Shown: positions 1 through 12,400, counted from the stretch's first letter. The stretch: DNA of 64,000 nt from Siniperca chuatsi (GCF_020085105.1 NC_058047.1:1764501-1828500), one strand, 5' to 3'. The notes: generated by a model from the letters alone, not told the origin. A program made the numbers and translations.

Positions 1-24
1 TCCATTATTATGTTGTGTTGACCC

Positions 25-945
25 ATGGGCGAGACCATGGGTCAAAGAGGAGCATGGTGCTGGAGCGGAACAGATGCTGGTTCGCAAAGGGATTTAACAA
101 CTTCTCTCAAAAATTTTATTTTGCCAAAAATGCAGATGGATTTCACTGAGCTGACACCCAGCGAGGGAAAGAAATATTGTTTGGTCATTGCTGACATGTT
201 CTCTAAATGGGTAGAGGCCAAACAGGATTCAGCAGCAGTAGCAAGGAGTCTTATGCGAGATATCGTCCCATGCTGGGATATTCCAGATAAGATCTCCAGC
301 GATAACGGCACACCTTTCATGAGCGCAGCATTGAAGAGTGTAGGGGAGTATCTCGGTATTGATTTAAAACATCATTGTGCTTATCACCCAGCCAGCGCAG
401 GAGCCGTGGAGAGGGAGAACAGTTCTCTGAAAAACAAGCTCGCTAAGTGTTGTGATGAGACAGGGCTGCCCTGGACAAAAGCACTGCCCATTGTTCTGAT
501 GTACATGAGGTCCAGGATAAGAAGCAGGGGGGGTCTCAGCCCTTTTGAAATCCTATTTGGCAGGCCATTGAACACTGATATTGGGCCAGTGAAAAGACAA
601 TGTCCTGACACCAGCCAATGTGAGGATGAGATGCTACGCTATTGCACAAACTTGTCCACTGTGCTTTCTGATATTCACAAACAGGTGAAGGAAGCCATTC
701 CAAAGGCTGCAGAGAGGAAACTGCATGACTTGGAGCCTGGTGATTGGATCGTGGTGAAGGATTTCAGACGGAAGAACTGGTGGGCTTGCAGGTGGAATGG
801 TCCCTACTGGATCTTGCTCACCACTGAAACAGCTGTAAAGGGGGCAGAGAGAGCTACGTGGATCCACGCCACCCACTGCATACGAGTACCAGACCCGGGG
901 CCAGCAGCCAAACACCAGACAAGTGAGATCGAGATCAGCGAGTGA
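25..945 (+). CDS. Retroviral pol fragment: integrase core and C-terminal domain
   Basis: The ORF is 306 codons. It contains a complete DD(35)E integrase triad: Asp39 in MQMDFTEL, Asp93 in SDNGTPF and Glu129 in GAVEREN. An SH3-like C-terminal segment follows around residues 235-290 (PGDWIVVKDF, then a W-rich stretch). The first ~30 codons do not resemble the HHCC zinc-binding domain, so the true pol frame probably enters from the left edge or the 5' part is rearranged. The stop at 943-945 lies about 175 bp before the env ATG. The catalytic residues survive although env is broken, so the fragment may be fairly young or the ORF may persist by chance. Confidence 0.85.
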   Translation: MGETMGQRGAWCWSGTDAGSQRDLTTSLKNFILPKMQMDFTELTPSEGKKYCLVIADMFSKWVEAKQDSAAVARSLMRDIVPCWDIPDKISSDNGTPFMSAALKSVGEYLGIDLKHHCAYHPASAGAVERENSSLKNKLAKCCDETGLPWTKALPIVLMYMRSRIRSRGGLSPFEILFGRPLNTDIGPVKRQCPDTSQCEDEMLRYCTNLSTVLSDIHKQVKEAIPKAAERKLHDLEPGDWIVVKDFRRKNWWACRWNGPYWILLTTETAVKGAERATWIHATHCIRVPDPGPAAKHQTSEIEISE

Positions 946-1121
946 ACCGAACCTTCCTCCCCTTGTGCATTCAGGGGGTATTTGAGGGGAGTGGCGGTCC
1001 CGAGGGGGGGGTTTCTCTGAGCACAGAGATTCCACTGGGACCACCTAGAACCACTACCCTCCCGAACCAACATCACGGGCACACTGATTAGGGGGTAGGC
1101 AGAGGTGACACAACTGATAAG

Positions 1122-2621
1122 ATGACACTTGAGACCAGAGAAAGATGGCGATGGAGGGGTGACGGACTGAGAAGCCACGGAGACGGGGTGCTGGCCGCTG
1201 TCATCATTGTCCTGTCATCAGTCTCACTAATGGAAACATTCAAATCACAACTAACCACAGAAGAAGGAGGGGTCAAAAGGGAGGTGCCACCCATCTTCCC
1301 CAACATCCCAGCTCAGCTGGAAGACAACACATGGTATGCAACTATACTGACTATTGCCAGAAAAGTGACTAACCAGAGCTGCTACGCCTGTGTGCAGCTC
1401 CCCCATGGGGTGGGGGATTCCATCCCAGGGGAGCCCACGCCATTAAATGTCTCCGAGACCCTAGGAGTCATGGTGGCATTCACCCGGGGGGGTTACTCTG
1501 CAGAACAGAACAGTGAGAGACATGGGAGCTGCACTCAAGCTATGTAACATCAGCATCACCAACTACGACGGCTCCACAGCCAGGGTTTGGAACATGAGCC
1601 AAATAACCCAGCAAGGAATTCATCGGCCCATCATGACTACCAATCCAACGTCCCAGGCCGGTACGGTTGGATTCACCAGACAGTGCTACACGTCTAGAGA
1701 CCACTTCCTGGGGACTTCAGCATGCAAACAGATTGTCACTACAACATGCGGCACCGGGTGGAACAAGGGACATACATCGCTCAGCTGAATCTGACTGACA
1801 CCACCAGCTTACACCGCCCAGGAAGCTACAATCCCATCGTCCTGATGCGTACGGAGGATGGATTTGGATCCCTAAGAGAGCACGTGTGGGTATGTGGACA
1901 ACATGTTTATCAATCCCTCAGACCGGGGTGGTGTGGCACCTGCTACCTTGCTAAGCTGATAACATCTGTGAACCTTCTACCCACCATCACTCATTTTCAC
2001 ACCCACTATGCTCACTATTACTTACCACACAGAGCACGGCGATCCACTACGAGAGCGTCACCAGGGGAGAAAGGAATCAGTGGCATCCTCCCCTGGTGGG
2101 GGACTGTGAATAATGCACACAAGATAGACCACCTGGCCATAGATCTTGAGAACTTGACGGCACTGGTAGAGGTAGGGTTTTCCACTCTCACTCCTACCAT
2201 GCGGGGGATCAAAAACGTGGCCCTGCAGAACAGAATGGCTTTGGACTTGATGCTGGCTGGTCAAGGAGGAGTTTGTCATATTATTGGGACTGATTGCTGC
2301 ACCTATGTTCCAGACATCACAGACAATATGACTCATGTTGTTTCCCACCTGAACGACCCGCTGCATGAGGAGAAAAGCCTGGACTCCCAGAGTGTGGGAG
2401 GATGGGATATGTGGTCATGGCTGACTATGGGAGGATGGAAGAATGTGTTGATGAAAATGTTGGCACCCGTGCTCCTAGTTATTGTGCTCTTCCTCCTTTT
2501 GACCTGCTGCTGCTTCAGATCAATGATTGCTACAGCAATTAAATCATCTATGGGTCAGTATATGAATATGCCAATAGAAACATCCAGCTGGGTTTTGAAG
2601 TATGATGCGAATTTAGAATAA
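1122..2621 (+). pseudogene. Endogenous retroviral env (gamma-type), frame-broken in SU, open TM subunit
   Basis: The surface (SU) part starts at 1122, with a hydrophobic signal-like stretch at residues 24-37 and a CXXC motif (CYAC) near 1380. That frame stops at 1547. SU continues in a second frame (1513-1788) and then a third (1722-2621), so at least two frameshifts separate the parts. The third frame holds the end of SU, a furin-type site RARR (about 2031-2042), a hydrophobic fusion-peptide-like region, a CX6CC motif (CHIIGTDCC, about 2274-2300), a membrane helix (about 2457-2513) and a short Cys-rich cytoplasmic tail. The transmembrane subunit is open throughout. A full envelope cannot be made from this copy as read. 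Confidence 0.85.
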
Positions 2622-2974
2622 AATGCTCATGTATGCTCATATATTACGGCTAGAGCTATTTATCTAATGGTTACAGTTATAATAATAATAATAATAGTTC
2701 TGTTGTTTTGCTGATTCACGCACGCATATTGGTTATAACTTAGTTTTTTGGTTTAGTCTCATTAAATTTTTTAGTTCATTCCTATTTGTGTCCAGTTATA
2801 ATGATAATGATTGCTAATGACAGGCTATTGAATTGAAGTTCGCTGGATAAGCTAATGATAAGTATATGTGGGGTTTTCCCCACTTGTCTGGTTGTTTGAT
2901 TTTTTTTTCCTTTCCTACTTAACATTTGTTCTTAATTATTTTGATTAGCATTTATTTTAAGATGATTTTATGCT

Positions 2975-2987
2975 AAAAAGAGAGGAA
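2975..2987 (+). other. Polypurine tract of the retrovirus
   Basis: Thirteen purines (AAAAAGAGAGGAA) lie directly upstream of the TG that opens the LTR. In retroviruses this tract primes plus-strand DNA synthesis, and its position fixes the LTR 5' boundary. Confidence 0.75.
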
Positions 2988-2988
2988 T

Positions 2989-3373
2989 TGTAATGGCAAG
3001 AACAAACGGACTCTCTGATATAATAACATACAAATGTTATTATAATTGTTTGGCGTCAATACTTCATTTGCGTATGATTGTTTGGTGTGCGAGATGAGAA
3101 CAGTACACTGATAATGATGACATGGAACTACAAAACATCCTATTGACTGTTATGTCCAGACTTCAGGGACACTCCTCTCCCCGGGCTGAGGAGCCGGACC
3201 CTGAAGACTGGATAAATAACTGATGCTCTTTTTCCTCTTTACTCATTCAGAGCAGATTATACCGATGTATGTTTTTGCTGCTGTGAGTCCGTCTGCAGAC
3301 GCTTGAAATAAACCTACAGAAAGACGAGTGATTGCCTTGAGTGTTTCTTTATTCCGAAGGAATTACCACTACA
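2989..3373 (+). repeat. 3' LTR of the endogenous retrovirus
   Basis: This 385-bp segment starts TGTAATGG and ends CCACTACA, the usual TG...CA ends, just after a polypurine tract. A TATA-like GGATAAATAA lies near 3209, and an AATAAA poly(A) signal (GAAATAAACC) near 3305-3314, so U3, R and U5 can be placed. Only this LTR is in the window, so LTR-LTR divergence cannot be used for dating. Confidence 0.75.
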
Positions 3374-3920
3374 GCTCTTTGTAGTAAAGAGAGAAATAAA
3401 ACATTATTTTGTTCAAAGGTTCATTGTTGACATTGAAAATGGTAGTTTCAATTTGTCAAACATTTTTTATAGATGATTATATATATTGTTAGTGCATCAT
3501 AATGCAGAAATATGTATGCAGGGGTTAATTGTCAATTAGATTCATGAATTCTAATTTTATGGCGCTCTTTCTCCCATTTGGTAAAAATTATAGATTCCCG
3601 TAAAGCATATTTAAAAATGTACCTTCTTCTAAATCAATGTTTTATAATTGTGATTTTTTAAAAAAATATACATATATATGTTTATTTTTATTGTTATTTG
3701 TTTGATTTTAATAAACAGAACTACAACCAGTGACCCTCTGCGCGTCACAACATGCGTCATTCTTTACGCAGTCCAACAGCGACACCTGCAGGCCGATTCG
3801 GAGACGACGCTTTTATTTTGAAGAAAACGAACCGGAAGCATTTCCGTTTCCGCTTCCGGATCACAGTCTGCTGTTGCTGCTGTGTGTCCATACTAGTCCA
3901 GTAACTCATTTCACATTCCG
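3374..3920 (+). promoter_or_regulatory. PRPF38A 5' flank and promoter with paired ETS sites
   Basis: The AT-rich left part (3374-3720) shows no gene. The last ~180 bp before the ATG are richer in CpG and carry two facing ETS-type sites, CCGGAAG at 3832-3838 and CTTCCGG at 3853-3859. Such sites are common in TATA-less housekeeping promoters. The 5' UTR start is inferred, not seen. Confidence 0.55.
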
Positions 3921-6900
3921 ATGGCAAACAGAACCGTTAAAGATGCTAACAGTATACACGGGACTAACCCGCAGTATCTGGTGGAGAAAATCACCCGGAC
4001 TCGAATCTACGAGTCTAAATACTGGAAGGAGGAGTGCTTCGGTCTGACCGGTGAGTAGCAATGTTAGCTAGCGAGCTAATGTTAGCTTCCCGTTGGCTAA
4101 TGTGGCCGCTAACCCCTCTGTTCTCTATTTAAAGTAATTCATTTCATGTGAAATGTGTGAAGCAAAACATTCCCTAACGTTTACGGAAGCATATATGTTA
4201 CTTTAGTATATTTTAACCAAGAAATAAACTCTGCAACTGCTCCCCCCCCCCCCCAGCTAGGATCGTGTAGCTAACAGTATTTCTCTAATGTTACTTCAGA
4301 TCTATTAAAATGTCAAAAATAGCAAGTAACTTAAAGCTAATTATGTTAAAATGACCCAAGTTAAGTCTCCAAATAAATTCACTTTGCAACAGTGTGAGAC
4401 AAATAAGGGCTCCAACTAACGATTTATTTTTTATCATCGTTTAAGCTCCATCAAATGTGTAATGTTTTTACATCAAAAGTGGACTTGAACAATCAATTGT
4501 ATATAAAAAAAAATAATTTTTCATTTATTTTCTGTCGATCAACAAATCGATTAGTCAACTAATCAGTGCAGATCTAAAACAAATAAAAGCAGAAACCCCT
4601 CACATTTTTAAAGCTGTAACCAATAAATCTTTGATGTTTTTACTTGATAGGATTTAAATGATTATAGAAATTTCTGTCCTTCGGTTAATTCTTTTAACAC
4701 TAATTTGTAGTGATTATCTTTTATATTTCTATATTAATACAGACAAACAGTAGCTATCATTACGTAATCATATTTTATATTATTCCGGTGTATGCTGTTT
4801 TTCATAAACCTTTCTGACTCAGCTGCTACTAATCACACACTGTTGCCCTGTAATTTTGTCTTTAATAGGTCTTGTATAGTTTCTATTTTCATTTCTATTC
4901 TTATTTTTACTTTATATACTTCTAATTATTTATGTTTTGCTTTATTTATCTGCACTTATTTCTGCCCTTATGCTGCTGCAACACCTGTATCTGTAATCTG
5001 TTTATTTAGTTTGCTGCATACAGCTGTGGTGTATTGTTTGTTTTTGTTTTTTTACCAGAGAATAAACAAAACAAAACAAATTACTTTGACACCCCTGTCC
5101 ACATACTTTTGTGTACTTTTGTTCTGGGTCATTTTTCCTGTTCCAGTGAAGGGAAATCTTAACGCCACAGCATACAGTTATATTTTAGACAGCAGTGAAC
5201 CTCCGTCAGTTTGTGCTTGGCCTTTTCTGTTTCACGATGACTGTTAATGAAGTGTGTGCACGTTGTGTCATCCACAGCTGAGCTAGTTGTTGACAAAGCC
5301 ATGGAGTTGAAGTATGTTGGTGGAGTTTATGGTGGGAACATCAAGCCCACTCCCTTCCTCTGTCTCACTCTGAAGATGCTGCAGATTCAACCTGAAAAAG
5401 ACATCATCGTTGAGTTCATAAAAAATGAGGATTTCAAGTGAGTTTCAATCCATTGAGAGATTACAGTTTTTTTTTTTTACAATCGCTGTGACAGTTTTTT
5501 CGATACATTTAACAATTTTCCTAAACTCTTAACGCACCAACACGCCTAAAACACACAACTGGCAAAATGGTTAATTTCATGCTCAGAATCACACATTGTA
5601 AACTAAACCCCCAAAACTGATTTTCAAAATACAATAATAAACTAACACACAATACACCGTGTCTAACAAAACACTGCAAACATGTTTTACAATCAAATAA
5701 TTATTCGAAACACTAACACACGTTTAGTCAATCATAACACACTGACAAAAAAACACTATCATCAGCTAAAATGACAGAAACTGCAGTATTCTGTGTGTCA
5801 GGTCTGACCTGATACAGCAGACAGGATACTGGATTGATCACAGATTGAGTTCTGCATTGTAGTTTCTTTTGAAGCCTCTCTACGTTGTTGTTTCGAGTTT
5901 AGTAAATGCATGCATATTGTTCCTTTTCCACACAACATCAGCCCAAAGAGTTCTTTCAGAACATGTGATCATGCGACTGAAACACCTGAGTGTGGTTCCT
6001 GATGGGAATCAGCTGCGGTTTATGTATTTGCATAATTGCAATCAGCTGTTTCTCATTAGCAGTGGAATAAAACACAGGGAATATATTTGTGTTTGCAGCT
6101 GTTCGCTTTGACTTTAGCCTATATAAGTTATGTTTAGAACATGATGTTATCTGACATACAGCGTGAAAGCGTTTGTAAATCTGACTGTAAAATGACTTGG
6201 TCATTAAATGTTAAAATGTTTTGGTTTTGGTTGAGCTTGTGTGTAAAAGAAGTTCAAGCATTTTAAATCGGTGTTAACTGTGTGCATTTTGTATCAAAGC
6301 AACAAGAAATGTGTTAAGTGTTTAGCCTACAAAGACGGATGTTGTGCTAACCGTGTTAAGAGTTTAGGAAACTTGTTAATTGTATTGAAAAAACTGTCAT
6401 AGCGATTGTTAAAAAACTGTAAAGTGCTGGCGCTGTCTTCCTTTCGTCAACCAACCAACCAAACAAAACATAGGAAAAATGCCTGCACACTGACTGGCCT
6501 TTCAGAGGCAAAAAAGGGATCAATTTATTATAAATCCAAAAGGTGACGTGAAGTGTGAAAAATGTGTGAGATAAGTAACGTTTTGTAATTCGAGAAAATA
6601 CAAACGGTTATCAGACAAATGGCCATGGCCATCAGGAAAAAGTGTTTTCAATGTACTCCTCAGCGTTAGGTGTGTTCACAAAGCCCACAAGGACATCAGA
6701 ATGAAGATATAGACAATACATGTACATGCCGAGCTCAGATGATATGTGCTTGCTCATACTGTTGCTTGTTGTGTGTATCTTACCACGCTCGCTCTCTTTG
6801 TTTTTTTTATTAGATATGTTCGTTTACTTGGAGCGATGTACATGAGGTTAACTGGCACTGCAGTGGATTGCTACAAATACCTGGAGCCGCTGTACAACGA

Positions 6901-9900
6901 TTACAGAAAAATAAAGAGTCAGAACAGAAATGGAGGTGAGTTTTGAAAGTCACTCCACGAATGATTCATTTAAGTCATTATTGTTGGCCGTGCCACAATG
7001 TGCCTCCTGTTAGTCAGACAGTTATCCTGTAGGCGCTCTGTACATCTGGAGGTCTTTTAAAGAAATAGTATTTTGGAAACACACTTTTTGAGTCAGACGA
7101 GAAGACGATCTGGACGTTTTTAGCCTGGCTTACCACAGAAAGTGGAAGCAGGGGAAAACTGCTAGCCTACCTCCATCGAAGGAGAAACAATCCACCTTCC
7201 GACTCCAAAGTTTTCTGATTTACATGTTGTGTCTTGTTGTGTTGCACATGCATACCTAGAAAACAAGACAATGTGGTTTAAGGAGCTCTTGGTTTTCACA
7301 GTTCCTTATCCAAACACAGAAGAGTCACACAAATATTTCCCAGCAGGCTTGTGGAATAAAGCCCTGTGATTGGCCTTAAATTAAGATGAAACATACCCTC
7401 CAGTACAGTGAGCGCTCTATCAGTTGTAATAAACACATCTAGACTTAATGTTTCTCAATTATGCAGCTGTTGCACAACTTTCATCACCAATGTTCAATCA
7501 CAGGCTTATATTTAAGTATTTCATTCATTTGGTTCGTTTATTGGGCCAAAATTAAATTCCAGGTAGCGTTTAGCGACGTCGTCTTAGTTCTGTTGAGACC
7601 CCGATTATGTTGTGAATGTGTGATGAAATCATTCAGGTTGCTTCTGTTCTCCTTCTTCATCTTTTTACTTTTGTTTTAGAGTTTGAGTTGATGCATGTGG
7701 ACGAGTTCATCGACGAGCTTCTTCATTCAGAGAGGATGTGTGACATCATTCTGCCCCGCCTGCAGGTACGTTTACATCATGTCTACTCACAAACAGCTTG
7801 ATTCAGGTGCCTACGCCTCTAATGTGTGTGTGTGTGTGTGTGTGTGTGTTACAGAAGAGACATGTCCTTGAGGAGGCTGAGATGTTAGACCCACGTATCA
7901 GCGCTCTGGAGGAAGACCTGGATGAGGTGGAGAGCAGTGAAGAAGAAGACGAGGAAGAAGAGAAGGTAACATTTCATTAACCTTGTGGAACACCATGTGA
8001 GCGCTGGTTTGCTGTGAAGTGTACTGGCGTCCTCAGTCATCAGTTATGCCTTTGTCAAATTCAGCAAATGTTTCCTCTCGGTCCAGTGTTTGTACACAGC
8101 AAACTCTGACTCTGTAAATGGGAAACAAACAAAGTTGCTCAACGCTATTCCAGCCACTCAGCCATGATTTGTGAGTCAGGTGACGTTAAACGACTTGCCC
8201 ACGGACGTTCAGCTGACTCTCTAGTTTGCCAAGATGCTGTTGTGATGTTAGCTATAGTAGCAGGAGAGTTGTGAGCGTCGCTGTTTGTCATGGTATTGGA
8301 TTTCTCCAGAATTGCATACCCCACCTTTGAGCCAGTTGATAATATTCATATACATTATTATTATTATTATTATTATTATTAGTAGTAGTATTAGTATTAT
8401 TATTATTATTGTTATTATTAATCGTCGTGGTAACGTTACTGTGAAGCAGATGCATTTTTAAGAGGCAGCAAACAGTCTTACTGTATTAGTTTTTCCACCT
8501 GTGGTATCGAAACCAAACCTTCCACATTACGTCTCAGGTAGTTTGGTGTCATGATTATGTTCAGCACGCCTCCCTTTCTTCCTTTGTTTTGCATTAACTG
8601 AGAGAACTATAATATTCTAGTTTACTGACAGGAAAACTACACACGCTATAGGTCACGTGGCGTATAAGGCAAGGCCTGCTGCACTTAAGCTGCCAGTATA
8701 CTCCATCGGAGCTGCTTGCTGGATGGTTGAACACTATGAATGTCTTCCAGGAGAGACCGTCTGATAATCTGCACCGTTATCTCTCTATATTTAAACAATT
8801 TCTCTCCCCCCTCTCTCGGCTTTTATTTCCACCTTCCGGTGTGGCCGTTCAGAACAACTATAAACACTCGATTTCCAACGTGGTCGGACAACACGTCTTA
8901 CGAACTAGTTCTGTTCGAGCATAACCTGACCCTTACGCACAGTGAAATTTGAAAGAGCCAAAAAAATCCCGGACACTGTCGATCAATTGTACCCGACTAT
9001 ATTAACAACGTTTCAGTCCCGAGACCTTCATCGGGTGAAATTCTGAGTCAGTTTTTGATCCGGCGCACCTGTCCGCAAGACTTTAAGGGGTGCAAGGACT
9101 TTGTAGCGATTGTTACACTGTGAATTTTAAATTTGGTCATATCACTAAACATCAAATATTAATTTTTTTTCCATGTTCAAATGATACTTTAAAATTTAAA
9201 TGCAAAGTGACAGCCCTGAGGTGCATGTGTATATGTAGTCGCCATGAGTGATTATGGTAGCGATAGTATTTTTTACATATATATGAATTTATTTAGTTTA
9301 TATGAAGAACAGGACACATGTCAGATGCCAGCTGACTCTCACAGATTAAGTTATTAAAGTGTAAATCTTTTGAATTTTTACTACGTAGACTTAAAGAATC
9401 ACAATCAACTAACTACTGATTAACTTTTTACAGAACAGGGTCAGTTTGTTGCCATGTGGTGCTTTTCCACAGGTTTTTAAAACGTTTGTGTTTTTCCGCC
9501 CGCAGCCGGAGAGACTCCAGACCCCCGAACCCCACAGACGCAGTTACCGTGACAACGACAGACCTCGTCGATCTCCGTCACCTCGTTACAGACGCAGCCG
9601 CTCACCCAGACGGTTTGTGTTTTTAATTGTCCTTCAATATAGCAAGGGATTAAGAATTTATATTCCTCGGATGTATGTCATATGCGAAGGAGACAAAATA
9701 ATAATAAAAAAATAATTTTGTAAAGTGATTATAAATCGTGAACTCAGTTCTAAATAAAATCCTTTTGTGGGTTTATTTATTTTTTTTCAGGAGGAGCAGA
9801 TCTCCGAAGAGGCGGAGGTACGTTTGAAATCTTTTGTCACCTTTCTTAAATAAAATACTTGTAGCTTATTCTCATTGACGTCTTTTGTTGTATGCACTCA

Positions 9901-10539
9901 GCCCATCGCCCCGGAGAGACCGCCATCGCAGCAAGAGCCCCCGGCGCCATCGCAGCCGGTCCAGAGACAGACGCCACCGCTCCAAATCCCCGGGTAAAGA
10001 AACGGAAACAAGCAGGCTGCGGGTTCTAGTTTGATGCACTGATGCTAAACAGAGAAAAACAGTTTGTAAAGGGGATAGGTTAGGGTCACTTCCTACTGGC
10101 CCGTAGAGGCTGTCAAACGATAGATAGATGATGGATGTTAGCGTGTGTGTGTGCTGGGTCCGAATGCACACGGGGAGGTTAGTTAGATACAACCCTGTAA
10201 TCAATCAATCTGAAGCTTATTTTCAATGAGATGTGGAGAACTGCTCTACCAGAAGGTGGCAGGCCCGTTGATAGCAGAGAGCAGGGCAGGCAGCAGTAGT
10301 GGTACGATTCAATGAATATACACTCAGTGGCCACTTTATTAGGTACACCTGTACATTACACCTAATGCAGTAATGTAATGTTCAGTGTTGTTAACGTTCA
10401 GAGACCGTCAAAGAGGTGTTAGATTATATGTTTTAGCATTAAGGTCTTAGTTACGATCATGATCTATTAATATTCAGAGCTGTTTCTAATGTAAATGGGC
10501 AGAACAAAAAATATTAGAGGCCTCTCAATATAATGACAG

Positions 10540-10616
<77 letters not shown>

Positions 10617-12130
10617 TATTATGGATAGTAAAACTTTTCAGTAGGCAGCAGTTATTAACTTAAATACATCTTCGGATTACACATGACGAAGAGAATGTAA
10701 CGTAGGATTGAAATCCCTGTAAAATACACAATACATTCAAAATACATAATACATGTAGATCAGGACAACTACAACAAAAGACAACCAAAAACAACCAGAT
10801 GGTAGAGACAGTAACTGCTTTGCTTAACAATTAAAAGATGACAATGTGCATGTTAAGTGAAACCAACAAACAATATACAAATGTGCACATCGTACAGATC
10901 ATTAAATAACAAGCCTGGATCAATGACAAGAAGTACATCTCCCCTTTCTTCCCTCTTAATTAGACGATAAATTGTACGACAGAAACAAACAAACAGTTCC
11001 ACGCAGGATAGTAAACTAGAGAATATTAATAATACACGGTCATCTAATCGGCCTTTACCTTCAGAAAACATCGTCTTCATGGATGAATACGTTTTGTCTT
11101 CTGATCAAAGTCTTCTTGTGTTTTTTTCTTCTTCTTCTCTTCAGTTTGGTGGTTTTCATTTTTCTCTTCTAACTGTATGTGATGATTTGAAGATAGTTGT
11201 TTTGGTTCTTATTCTGAAGACGTTGTTGTCGTTGTTTTGAACCAGGTCACCACAGAAGCCACAGACACCGCAGCCACTCAAAGTCCCCGGAGAGGTGAGC
11301 GATGCTACTGTTATCGTTACTAAAACCTTTTGATTCTACTCACATAATTAAAAAAAATATTCCAAACACTTTGGTCGTGTTTATCCGCATATGTGGGGCT
11401 GGGTATCGTTTGAAGTTTTTTGATAATAGTGTCGATACTAAACTATACTTTTTTTCCCACACCGTCTAATAAAGATGTTGTCTAAACACAAGCAGCTGAA
11501 CAGCAACTTTTCCTAAAAATACATTATTTAACTCATTTTAAATCCGTGTGCTCAAAGAAGAAGTCATTCAATTGGCAAATCTGACCAGACATTCAAAGAC
11601 AACTTTCAGTACTCGGCGGGTTTTTATATGCGGTGCCACAGATACCCAAAACAGATGACAAAACAATCTCACCGCAAAGTCTGCACAGCAGTTTTCTGGA
11701 GCTTTTTTTTTTATTGTATCACATGATCTTCATGCAGATGAAGGAGTTTTGAATTTTAAATATTCAAATTTCCATTTTTTTCTCAGCACTTTAAGGACTT
11801 CTCATCCGCGTTGACTTAAAAGTTGAAAGTGTAAAAAAAAATTAAAAAAAAAATTAAAAAAAATCATTCTTCACCTTGGAAACAGTAGTTGACAAAACAA
11901 TCTTCAGTTGCTGTTCTGGAGCTTTCGATCGTATCACACGGTCTTCCTCAGCTGATGAACAAAATGCTGCGGTCGAGATGCCCAGCCCTGTTTATGTGTT
12001 GTCACTACTTTATTATTAGTAATGAGATGTGAACCATTTATTGAATTATTTCCATTCAACGTCATTTTGTCTTTCACATGACAGGAGTTCAAAAAAGAGT
12101 CACAAGAAGAGTCGAAGAGGAAACGAGTGA
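3921..12130 (+). CDS. PRPF38A: PRPF38A, pre-mRNA-splicing factor 38A (ten coding exons)
   Basis: The coding exons are 3921-4050, 5278-5437, 6814-6935, 7680-7765, 7855-7965, 9506-9612, 9791-9817, 9902-9993, 11246-11294 and 12085-12130. All junctions are GT/AG and the phases join without a break to 930 nt (309 aa; the human protein is 312 aa). Residues 1-~175 form the Prp38 domain, starting MANRTVKDANSIHG. An acidic run (SSEEEDEEEE) follows at about 192-202, then an Arg/Ser-rich tail with many SPRR and SKSP units, ending KKSRRGNE. PRPF38A is a component of the pre-catalytic (B) spliceosome and acts in the nucleus. The start is fixed by the conserved N-terminus. Intron 1 has a poly-C run near 4244. 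Intron 5 (7966-9505) and intron 8 (9994-11245) are mostly anonymous AT-rich sequence with microsatellites. The gene is convergent with IFIT-1. Confidence 0.95.
5464..6419. mobile_element. Non-autonomous mariner-like DNA transposon in PRPF38A intron 2
   Basis: The element is 956 bp, starts CAGTTTTTT, ends AAAAAACTG, and is flanked by TA on both sides (5462-5463 and 6420-6421). The outer ~70 bp form a terminal inverted repeat, with matching blocks such as CAATCGCTRTGACAGTTTTTT and TTTCCTAAACTCTTAAC. No transposase ORF is present, only short chance frames. TA target duplication with CAGT ends fits the Tc1/mariner superfamily. Confidence 0.82.
7055..7262. repeat. Possible dispersed fish repeat in PRPF38A intron 3
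   Basis: The stretch from AGAAATAGTATTTTGGAAAC through GGAAGCAGGGGAAA resembles a dispersed repeat common in teleost introns. I recognise it from its wording only and see no clear terminal repeats. Confidence 0.35.
7821..7850. repeat. (GT)n microsatellite at PRPF38A exon 5 acceptor
   Basis: About 28 bp of TG/GT repeat end 4 bp before the exon 5 acceptor AG, where a polypyrimidine tract would normally lie. The alternating tract takes its place. Confidence 0.9.
8356..8419. repeat. (TTA)n microsatellite
   Basis: About 60 bp of TTA/TAT repeats with a few AGT interruptions lie in PRPF38A intron 5. Confidence 0.9.
8640..9130. repeat. Possible retroposon-like insertion in PRPF38A intron 5
   Basis: This part of the intron is GC-richer than its surroundings. 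It contains a phrase near 9008 (CAACGTTTCAGTCCCGAGAC followed by CTTCATCGGGTG) that resembles sequence found in dispersed repeats. The short ORFs at 8727-8952 have no recognisable domain. The boundaries are guesses. Confidence 0.3.
10318..10380. mobile_element. Terminal piece of a non-autonomous DNA transposon
   Basis: The stretch CAGTGGCCACTTTATTAGGT followed by ACACCTG is a widespread end sequence of small DNA transposons in fish genomes. I did not find a matching inverted end within the intron, so this is probably a fragment. Confidence 0.45.
10546..10617. repeat. (AT)n followed by (GA)n microsatellite
   Basis: About 55 bp of AT repeats run into a short GA repeat (GAGAGAGAGAGA) in PRPF38A intron 8. 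Confidence 0.92.
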
Positions 12131-12400
12131 TTTTACTTTTACATCTTTAACTCTCTTTTTTTGTTTTGTTTTGTTTTTTTTACCTCCAAACTTGCCTCTA
12201 AATCTCGTATGAAATTTGAGTTTTTTAAATTTTATTTTGCAAGTACTTTAAATTTTAGATGTTGGACAAGTGACCTGCCTGTAATATTACAATTTATACA
12301 GTTTATAAATGTGTTTCTGTATGTTAAGAATGAGTTTCACACTCTGACCTGACATTTGTCGTAGAAATAAAGACCCTGATTCATCAGTCGTGTGTTTTTG
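12131..12400 (+). terminator. PRPF38A 3' UTR and poly(A) signal
   Basis: The UTR follows the TGA at 12128-12130. A canonical AATAAA lies at 12366-12371, so the transcript should end near 12390. Part of this UTR (12176-12250) has diverged copies downstream of every full-length IFIT in the array. Confidence 0.75.

Larger units (their letters stand above)
1..3373 (+). mobile_element. Endogenous retrovirus, 3' half (integrase, env, 3' LTR)
   Basis: The order is that of a provirus read 5' to 3': integrase fragment (25-945), env (1122-2621), 3' non-coding stretch (2622-2974, no ORF seen), polypurine tract (2975-2987) and a TG...CA LTR (2989-3373). The gag, protease and RT regions and the 5' LTR would lie left of the window, so the target-site duplication cannot be checked. 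The env transmembrane part carries a CX6CC motif, which is typical of gamma-type envelopes. The env frame is broken, so this is an old and defective copy. The LTR ends about 550 bp upstream of the PRPF38A start codon. Confidence 0.88.

Noticed and set aside
4792-5247. 151-codon ORF in PRPF38A intron 1
   Set aside because: Low-complexity AT-rich translation with no domain; it lies between two well-defined exons of PRPF38A.
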